Positions 45,680 through 51,425 of a stretch of 51,425 nt of DNA are shown here, piece by piece. Position numbers and translations under genes: made by a program. Source of the stretch: an uncultured Fretibacterium sp. (GTDB lineage: Bacteria; Synergistota; Synergistia; Synergistales; Aminobacteriaceae); assembly GCA_937900285.1 (NCBI GenBank), contig CALCEM010000016.1:1-51425 (forward strand). Reading direction: 5' to 3'. Within the stretch, counting starts at the first letter, position 1; each line of letters starts with the position of its first letter. The notes beneath the pieces are model-generated. The model searched no databases. It saw only the letters and a program-made list of their open reading frames with translations, and was not told the DNA's origin.

Positions 45680-45755
45680 GGGTGATTAGCTCAGGGGTAG
45701 TAGCGCTTCCTTCACACGGAAGAGGCCACTGGTTCAAATCCAGTATCACCCACCA
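45680..45755 (+). tRNA. tRNA-Val (anticodon CAC)
   Basis: 76 bases including the encoded CCA end. The acceptor stem GGGTGAT/ATCACCC is perfect, as are the anticodon stem CTTCC/GGAAG with loop TTCACAC (anticodon CAC) and the T arm ACTGG-TTCAAAT-CCAGT. The D stem GCTC/TAGC pairs at three of four positions (C13-T22 mismatch). Reads GUG codons. Single copy here, not in a tRNA cluster. The rest of the 45572-45886 gap holds only promoters and a 9-T run. Confidence 0.95.
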
Positions 45756-45843
45756 TCCAAAATTTTTTACGGCCATGACGATATTTATATTTTTGTCTGA
45801 AAATTCAGCATAATAACGGAAAATTTAATATTTAATATTTGCT

Positions 45844-45849
45844 TATAAT
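45844..45849 (+). promoter_or_regulatory. Likely -10 element of the peptide importer operon
   Basis: A perfect TATAAT 37 bases before the binding-protein start. No convincing -35 is seen at the right distance. A run of nine T follows at 45858-45866, before the AAAAGGAG ribosome site. Confidence 0.45.
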
Positions 45850-45886
45850 AAACGAAATTTTTTTTTAAAAGGAGTTGTAACACGTT

Positions 45887-47389
45887 TTGAAATTGAAAAA
45901 ATTTTTATTGTTCACGTTAGTTTTTGCCGTGTCTTTAACAGGTGTAGCATTTGCAAAAGATGCGCTAATTGTGGCAGATCAATACGATCCTACGACGCTC
46001 GACCCAATCGGCCATAATGATTACCCGACCTCGCGGGCTTGTTCACATATTTATGACACTCTCATATTTTTAGGTAAGGACGGAAAATTAAAACCAGGTC
46101 TCGCAGAAAAATGGGAATTTTTGACCGATAAAGCTTATAAAATATATTTGCGTTGCGGCGTGAAATTTCATAACGGCGAAGAAATGAAAGCTGAAGATGT
46201 AAAATTCTCACTTGAACGCGCAAATACTCCAGCCGGTTCACATATTCATACATATTCGCAGGATTTGGAAAAAGTTGAAATAATTGATGATTACACGGTG
46301 ATAATATATCTTAAAAAAGTTAATTACCCGTTTTTCTCATCACTTGTTCACAGCTGGGGAAGCATAGTAAATAAAAAAGCTGTAGAAGCTGCCGGCGATG
46401 ATTACGGAATGAATCCCGTTGGAACTGGACCGTTTAAATTTGTCGAATGGGCAAAGGGCGATCACTATACGCTTGAGAGGTTTGATGATTACTGGGGCGA
46501 AAAAGCAAAATTTAAAACTTTAACGGTCAGATCAATCCCAGAACCTACAAACAGAACGATCGAACTTGAGACGGGAGCTGTAGATATTGCTTACCCCGTT
46601 ACTACGGTCGAATTAAGAAGGATCGAGGAAAGCGATGAATTAATATTACAGCGCAAATCTTTACCTTCAACGACTTATCTCGGATTTAATGTAACTAAAG
46701 CTCCGTTTAATAATTTAAAAGTTCGCCAAGCTATTTACGCATTGCTCGACACAGTTAATATTCAGCGTGCAGTATTTCGCGGTGTAGGAAAAACTCCGAG
46801 ATCGTTAGTGCCGTCTTCCACAAAATACTCAATTGATGATCAGCTTGCGCCACATGAAAGAGATGTCGAGAGAGCAAAAAAATTATTTGAAGAGGCCGGA
46901 GTCGATCCAAGTAGCTTAAAAATTGTTATTCGCTCCAATGAACGTAAAGAACGCATCGACATGGCTACGATTATCCAAGCTCAATTATCGGAACTCGGAA
47001 TTAGATCGGAAATTATGCAGCAGGAATGGGGCGCATATTTATCAGATTTGCAGAAGAAAACCCATGATGTATTTTTATTGGGGTGGGGCTTGAGCGTTCC
47101 CGATCCTGATTATGCTGTCGCTGGTTTACTCGAATCCAACGCAGGAACAAATTACACGGGCTTTAATGATCCTGCTCTTGATGAAATGTTACAAAAGGGC
47201 CGCAGCCTTCCAGATGGTGCAGAGCGTGAAAAAGTTTATAAGGACATGCAATTATATATAAATAGTCAGCTCCCAATGATATATTTACATGCTGATGAAG
47301 CCATTGCAGGTGTCAGAAAAATTGTAAAGGGCTTTGAAGTCGACCCGTTTGAAGTTCACTCATTTAGAAACGTATATTTTGAGGAGTAA
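45887..47389 (+). CDS. Peptide ABC transporter substrate-binding protein (SBP family 5)
   Basis: Periplasmic binding protein of the DppA/OppA group, 500 aa. It has a Sec signal (about 1-23, KKFLLFTLVFAVSLTGVAFA) cut at AFA-KD, with no lipobox cysteine, so it is soluble in a periplasm. The family segments are WEFLTDKAYKIYLRCGVKFHNGE-like (in part) and GTGPFKFVEW. The TTG start at 45887 has AAAAGGAG upstream. A strong terminator directly follows, separating it from the permease genes, as if the binding protein is made in excess. The ligand could be dipeptide, oligopeptide, glutathione or nickel. Confidence 0.92.
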   Translation: MKLKKFLLFTLVFAVSLTGVAFAKDALIVADQYDPTTLDPIGHNDYPTSRACSHIYDTLIFLGKDGKLKPGLAEKWEFLTDKAYKIYLRCGVKFHNGEEMKAEDVKFSLERANTPAGSHIHTYSQDLEKVEIIDDYTVIIYLKKVNYPFFSSLVHSWGSIVNKKAVEAAGDDYGMNPVGTGPFKFVEWAKGDHYTLERFDDYWGEKAKFKTLTVRSIPEPTNRTIELETGAVDIAYPVTTVELRRIEESDELILQRKSLPSTTYLGFNVTKAPFNNLKVRQAIYALLDTVNIQRAVFRGVGKTPRSLVPSSTKYSIDDQLAPHERDVERAKKLFEEAGVDPSSLKIVIRSNERKERIDMATIIQAQLSELGIRSEIMQQEWGAYLSDLQKKTHDVFLLGWGLSVPDPDYAVAGLLESNAGTNYTGFNDPALDEMLQKGRSLPDGAEREKVYKDMQLYINSQLPMIYLHADEAIAGVRKIVKGFEVDPFEVHSFRNVYFEE

Positions 47390-47420
47390 TTTATAATTTT
47401 TTGTATGATATACAATTTCG

Positions 47421-47458
47421 GCGACAGGCAATTAATTTTAAACCTGTCGTCTTTTTTT
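47421..47458 (+). terminator. Attenuating terminator between binding-protein and permease genes
   Basis: GCGACAGG (47421-47428) pairs with CCTGTCGT (47443-47450), eight pairs, one of them G-U, with a 14-base loop. TTTTTTT follows at 47452-47458. This is the most convincing intrinsic terminator of the window. It lies inside an otherwise continuous operon. Confidence 0.85.
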
Positions 47459-47476
47459 AGGAGTTGATCTGAACAG

Positions 47477-48406
47477 ATGTTTAAATATATTTTGAGACGA
47501 ATATTTTTTTTAATTCCTGTGCTATTGGGTGTAGCGTTCTGCGTGTTCACACTTTTATATATAACTCCCGGTGATCCTGCTCGAATGGTTCTCGGAGATT
47601 TGGCAACAGATGAAGCCATAAAAGAATTTAGAGATCGCGAAGGTTTAAACGATCCGTTTTTAATTCAGTTCTGGAATTATATTTCAAAGGCAGTATTTAA
47701 AGGCGACATAGGACGCTCATACAGCACAAAACGCCCAGTAATGACCGAAATAATGACGGCATTCCCGTACACTTTAAAATTATCGGCCTTCGCGATGATC
47801 ATAGCAATTATAATCGGTATACCATGCGGAATAATTTCAGCCATAAAACAGTATTCATGGTTTGACACGTTTACGATGATTTTCGCAATGATTGGATTAT
47901 CAATGCCGGTGTTTTGGTTGGGATTGTTATTAATTTTATTGTTCGCCGTAAATTTGCGCTGGCTTCCGTCGTCTGGATTTTCGACATTTAAAGCGATGAT
48001 TTTACCTTCTGTAGCTTTGGCCGCTCAATCTGTTTCAATGGTCACGAGAATGACTCGCTCATCAATGCTGGAAGTAATACGGGCAGATTATATCAGAACA
48101 GCACGCGCAAAAGGTCAAAAAGAATCTATAGTAATTGGCGTTCATGCCCTGCGAAATGCTTTAATACCCGTTGTAACTTTATGCGGTTTGCAATTTGGGC
48201 AATTATTATCAGGAGCAATTTTGACGGAATCAATTTTTGCGGTTCCCGGTGTTGGGCGTTTGATGGTAAATGCGATAATGAGCAGAGATTATCCGATGGT
48301 GCAGGGCGGAGTTTTATTTATAGCGATAACATTCAGCGTTGTAAATTTGCTGGTTGATCTGTTATATGCTTATATCGATCCCAGAATTAAAGCGGATTTA
48401 AAATAA
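47477..48406 (+). CDS. Peptide ABC transporter permease, DppB/OppB type
   Basis: Inner-membrane subunit of the importer, 309 aa with six spans. N-terminal LRRIFFLIPVLLGVAFCVF and the EAA-loop region RTARAKGQKESIVIGVHALRNALIP (here in part) are typical. ATG start 15 bases after AGGAG. Confidence 0.93.
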   Translation: MFKYILRRIFFLIPVLLGVAFCVFTLLYITPGDPARMVLGDLATDEAIKEFRDREGLNDPFLIQFWNYISKAVFKGDIGRSYSTKRPVMTEIMTAFPYTLKLSAFAMIIAIIIGIPCGIISAIKQYSWFDTFTMIFAMIGLSMPVFWLGLLLILLFAVNLRWLPSSGFSTFKAMILPSVALAAQSVSMVTRMTRSSMLEVIRADYIRTARAKGQKESIVIGVHALRNALIPVVTLCGLQFGQLLSGAILTESIFAVPGVGRLMVNAIMSRDYPMVQGGVLFIAITFSVVNLLVDLLYAYIDPRIKADLK

Positions 48407-48421
48407 AGGAGCGTGATCAAA

Positions 48422-49324
48422 TTGCAGAATGAAAATAATAAAAATAATGAAACTGAAATTATTCCGGAACTTACACGAAAACACAGAAGCCCATTTATTG
48501 AAGTATTTTACAGATTGAGTAAAAGTCCGCTGGCGATGTTCGGATTATTTATAATTTTAATTTTAATTTTCTGTGCAGTGTTCGCGGAATTAGTAGCGCC
48601 ATACAGCCCGATTAAACAGGATTTAATGCACATGTTCGAAACTCCTTCGGCTTCTCATTGGCTTGGGACTGATGAATTTGGCCGTGATATTTTGAGCAGA
48701 TTAATTTACGGTGCGCGTGTATCTTTACAAGTTGGATTTATAGCGGTCGGGATCGCTTTAATAATCGGCGGAATTTTGGGAGCTGTATCAGGATATTACG
48801 GGGGCAGGCTCGATAATTTCATAATGAGAATAATGGATGTTTTGTTGTCGATCCCCCAGACGCTTTTGGCAATTGCGATCGTTGCAGCTTTAGGGCCGAG
48901 CCTCATGAATTTAATGATCGCCGTTGGAATTTCAGCCGTTCCGAGTTATGCGCGAATAGTTAGAAGTTCTGTTTTATCAATTCGCAACATGGAATTTATA
49001 GAGGCGGCTCGTTCGGTTGGGAGTTCTGATTTAAGAATAATTTTCCGGCACATAATTCCAAACAGCATGGCCCCAATAATAGTACAGTCAACTCTCGGAG
49101 TAGCTTCAGCAATTTTGAACGCTGCCGGGCTTTCGTTTATAGGTTTGGGAATCCAGCCGCCAAACCCGGAATGGGGAGCAATGTTATCAGGAGGACGGCA
49201 ATATATAAGAGATTTTCCGCATATGACTTTATATCCCGGTTTAGCGATCATGTTTACTATTTTGGCTTTAAATTTTTTGGGTGATGGACTCCGCGACGCT
49301 TTAGACCCGAAATTAAGACGCTGA
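48422..49324 (+). CDS. Peptide ABC transporter permease, DppC/OppC type
   Basis: Second inner-membrane subunit, about 300 aa with six spans. The HWLGTDEFGRDILSRLIYGAR segment (in part) after the first span and the EAA-loop AARSVGSSDLRIIFRHIIPN identify the DppC branch. I choose the TTG at 48422, ten bases after AAAGGAG; the GTG at 48413 lies only one base from that site. Confidence 0.92.
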   Translation: MQNENNKNNETEIIPELTRKHRSPFIEVFYRLSKSPLAMFGLFIILILIFCAVFAELVAPYSPIKQDLMHMFETPSASHWLGTDEFGRDILSRLIYGARVSLQVGFIAVGIALIIGGILGAVSGYYGGRLDNFIMRIMDVLLSIPQTLLAIAIVAALGPSLMNLMIAVGISAVPSYARIVRSSVLSIRNMEFIEAARSVGSSDLRIIFRHIIPNSMAPIIVQSTLGVASAILNAAGLSFIGLGIQPPNPEWGAMLSGGRQYIRDFPHMTLYPGLAIMFTILALNFLGDGLRDALDPKLRR

Positions 49325-49350
49325 AAATAAAAAGAGGTGATGAAAATATT

Positions 49351-50349
49351 ATGAGTGATAAAAATAATAATTTAATGCTCGATATAAAAAATTTAACGAT
49401 ATATTTTGAAATGGACGAAGGAATTGTACACGCTGTCGAAGGTTTAAATTTAAAATTGGGGCGCGGTGAATCTTTAGGTTTTGTCGGTGAAACTGGAGCA
49501 GGAAAAACAACGACAGCACTCGGCATTATGCGCTTGATCCCTGAACCTCATGGCGTAATTAAATCAGGCGAAATAATTTTTAACGGCGAAGACCTTTTAA
49601 AAAAATCAAATTCCGAAATGAGAAAAATTCGCGGTGAAAAAATCGCTATGATCTTCCAAGACCCTATGACAAGTTTAAATCCCGTTATGACCGTCGATAA
49701 ACAAATAGCCGAAATGATAAGCCTGCATAAAAATGTAAGCAAATCCGAAGCGCTAAAACTTGCTGGCGATATGCTCGAACTTGTAGGAATAAGACGCGAA
49801 AGAATGCACGATTATCCGCACCAGTTTTCAGGCGGAATGAAACAACGTGTAGTAATTGCCATCGCTCTTGCTTGCGACCCGGAATTATTGATCGCTGACG
49901 AGCCGACGACAGCACTCGATGTAACAATACAGGCCCAAGTACTCGAACTCATGAAGGAATTAAAACAAAAATTTTCAGCTTCGATGATTTTAATAACTCA
50001 TGATCTCGGAATCGTTGCGGATATCTGTGATAAAGTTGCGATCATGTACGCCGGCAGGGTCGTTGAATACGCCGATAAAATTTCGTTATATTCAAATCCT
50101 TTGCACCCTTATACAAAAGGCTTGTTTAAATCCGTTCCGGAAATTGACAATGACGTTGATGAATTGCCGGTGATTCCCGGACTAATGCCCGACCCCATGA
50201 ATTTGCCTTCAGGTTGCGCATTTCATCCAAGATGTAACACGGTCTGCGAAGATTGCAAAAAATTTAAACCAGAAATGCAGGAATTAGAACCGGGACATTT
50301 TGTGGCGTGTCCTGTTGTCGCTGAAGTATTAAAGAAGGAGAAAAATTAA
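49351..50349 (+). CDS. Peptide ABC transporter ATP-binding protein, DppD/OppD type
   Basis: Cytoplasmic ATPase of the importer, 332 aa. Walker A GETGAGKTT (about 48-56), signature FSGGMKQR (about 158-165), Walker B LLIADEPTTALD (about 179-190) and the C-terminal oligopeptide domain with the Cys cluster CAFHPRCNTVCEDC (about 289-302), which may bind an Fe-S cluster. GAGGTGA lies upstream. Its stop is five bases before the DppF gene start. Confidence 0.95.
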   Translation: MSDKNNNLMLDIKNLTIYFEMDEGIVHAVEGLNLKLGRGESLGFVGETGAGKTTTALGIMRLIPEPHGVIKSGEIIFNGEDLLKKSNSEMRKIRGEKIAMIFQDPMTSLNPVMTVDKQIAEMISLHKNVSKSEALKLAGDMLELVGIRRERMHDYPHQFSGGMKQRVVIAIALACDPELLIADEPTTALDVTIQAQVLELMKELKQKFSASMILITHDLGIVADICDKVAIMYAGRVVEYADKISLYSNPLHPYTKGLFKSVPEIDNDVDELPVIPGLMPDPMNLPSGCAFHPRCNTVCEDCKKFKPEMQELEPGHFVACPVVAEVLKKEKN

Positions 50350-50353
50350 AATT

Positions 50354-51337
50354 ATGGAAGACGCTTATATAAAAGTACAGAATTTAAAAAAATATTTCAG
50401 CACAAAAAACGGAATGTTACACGCTGTAGATAATGTCAGTTTTGAAATTAAGAAGGGTGAGACGTTAGGGCTTGTTGGTGAATCCGGTTGCGGGAAATCT
50501 ACGCTCGGACGCTGCTTAATAAGATTGCTGGATTCAACTTCAGGAAATATTTTATTGCAGAATAAAGATGGCAGCGGCTATACTGACATTACAAAATTAA
50601 ACGGCCATGAATTAAAAGAATTGCGCAAACGTGTTCAGATAGTTTTTCAGGATCCTTACTCGTGTTTGAATCCTCGTTTATCGGTTTGGGAATTGATCGC
50701 CGAGCCTTTGATCGTAAATAATATTTATGACAATAAACCCGAAATGTTAAAGCGCATCCGCCAATTAATGGACACCGTTGGACTGGCTTCAAGGCTTGAA
50801 AATAATTATCCTCATGAACTGGACGGAGGCAGGCGGCAGAGAATCGGCATCGCTAGGTCGTTAGCTTTGAATCCTGAATTTATAGTGTTAGATGAGCCGG
50901 TGTCAGCTCTTGATGTATGCATACAGGCGCAAATTTTAAATTTATTGAACGATTTACAGAAGGAATTTCATTATACATATGTATTTATTTCGCATAATTT
51001 GAGCGTGGTGCGTCATGTTTCGGATCGAATCGCTGTAATGTATTTGGGGCAGATTGTTGAGCTTTCGGAGTATAAGGACTTGTTTAATAATCCTTTACAC
51101 CCTTACACGCAAGCATTATTATCAGCCATACCAATAGCAAAATTAAATGTAAAACGTGAAAGAATAATACTTGAAGGTGATGTGCCAAGCCCGATCGAGC
51201 CGGAAAATAATTGCAGATTTAACGGGAGATGCCATTACGCGGAAAATATTTGCCGTGAAAAAGCTCCGTTACTTGAAAATTTTAAGCCTGGACATTTTGC
51301 GGCGTGTCATTTTGCGAAAAAGTTTTTAAAATCATAA
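50354..51337 (+). CDS. Peptide ABC transporter ATP-binding protein, DppF/OppF type
   Basis: Second ATPase, 327 aa. Walker A GESGCGKST (about 41-49), Walker B FIVLDEPVSALD (about 176-187). The signature reads LDGGRRQR rather than LSGGQRQR, a change known in part of the family. The C-terminal cysteine motif CRFNGRCHYAENIC is present. Its ATG at 50354 follows GAAGGAG. The 88 bases after the stop contain a AGGAGG and a short inverted repeat GTAAACCGTTTAC but no recognisable gene. Confidence 0.94.
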   Translation: MEDAYIKVQNLKKYFSTKNGMLHAVDNVSFEIKKGETLGLVGESGCGKSTLGRCLIRLLDSTSGNILLQNKDGSGYTDITKLNGHELKELRKRVQIVFQDPYSCLNPRLSVWELIAEPLIVNNIYDNKPEMLKRIRQLMDTVGLASRLENNYPHELDGGRRQRIGIARSLALNPEFIVLDEPVSALDVCIQAQILNLLNDLQKEFHYTYVFISHNLSVVRHVSDRIAVMYLGQIVELSEYKDLFNNPLHPYTQALLSAIPIAKLNVKRERIILEGDVPSPIEPENNCRFNGRCHYAENICREKAPLLENFKPGHFAACHFAKKFLKS

Positions 51338-51425
51338 ATATAAACATGAAAGGAGGTAAACCGTTTACAGAGTAATTTAATTAATTTTGCGATATAGTAT
51401 TAATTTATAAATTTTCTGTAGCGGT

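Noticed and set aside
51356..51368. GTAAACCGTTTAC inverted repeat as a LacI-type operator
   Set aside because: Single site at the window edge, odd length centre, and no regulator gene in the window.
51345..51374. Nine-codon frame with AGGAGG after the last importer gene
   Set aside because: Too short and without known leader-peptide features; the AGGAGG is more likely chance or the site of a gene beyond the window.

Overview
The window is an A+T-rich stretch of bacterial chromosome. It is densely coded, has no insertion sequences, prophage genes or CRISPR arrays, and contains one tRNA gene. Several features point to a motile, anaerobic, diderm bacterium: [FeFe]-hydrogenase maturases (HydG end, HydF), flagellar hook-associated genes, a complete Mre/Min/RodA rod-shape set, and a peptide-binding protein with a plain Sec signal and no lipobox cysteine. 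The combination (recJ-spoT-dtd-mreBCD-mrdA-minCDE-rodA, the two tRNA/rRNA-processing neighbours TIGR03960/TIGR03936 and rng, plus a large Dpp/Opp-type importer) best suits Synergistota, probably a gut or rumen-type low-GC member. That placement is inference; a Firmicutes-like diderm is the main alternative.

Layout. 1-3371: end of hydG, hydF, and an MsbA-type ABC exporter. 3383-4735 (minus): a MATE pump. 4824-9352: a repeat-built coiled-coil membrane protein, altronate dehydratase, queuosine tgt and a Sua5-type tRNA t6A synthase. 9438-12846: an unusual multi-domain membrane protein (zinc ribbon, SH3b, two BamE-like repeats) and a WbaP-like sugar-phosphate transferase. 12862-16508: a CitG-like protein (minus), a mannitol-dehydrogenase-family oxidoreductase (plus) and a membrane-anchored ankyrin protein (minus). 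16603-35555: nineteen co-directional genes, covering a permease, yhcH, tadA, recJ, spoT, dtd, an MBL hydrolase, mreBCD, mrdA, minCDE, rodA, two radical-SAM/DUF2344 genes, rng and a trmN6-like methyltransferase. These link stringent response, tRNA quality control, cell elongation and division-site placement.

35560-45565 (minus): a DUF1622 membrane protein, an acyltransferase-3 gene, then flgL, flgK, flgN and flgM behind a sigma-28-like promoter, and finally MgtC. FlgL (1209 aa) and FlgK (1021 aa) are far longer than usual because of stacked flagellin-IN-like modules. 45680-51337 (plus): tRNA-Val(CAC) and a five-gene peptide ABC importer, with a strong terminator between the binding-protein gene and the permease genes.

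The most striking observation is a tract of six perfect 7-bp repeats (GGGATCA on the minus strand) at the 5' end of the acyltransferase gene. With six copies the only nearby ATG is out of frame and stops after 20 codons. With five or eight copies it would read directly into the family's N-terminal consensus. This has the structure of a phase-variable ON/OFF switch on a surface-glycan modifying enzyme, caught in the OFF state. Other things worth following are the hendecad repeat protein, the dockerin/EF-hand-like loop inside FlgL, a GGA-containing hairpin in the flgL leader, and the heavy use of TTG start codons.
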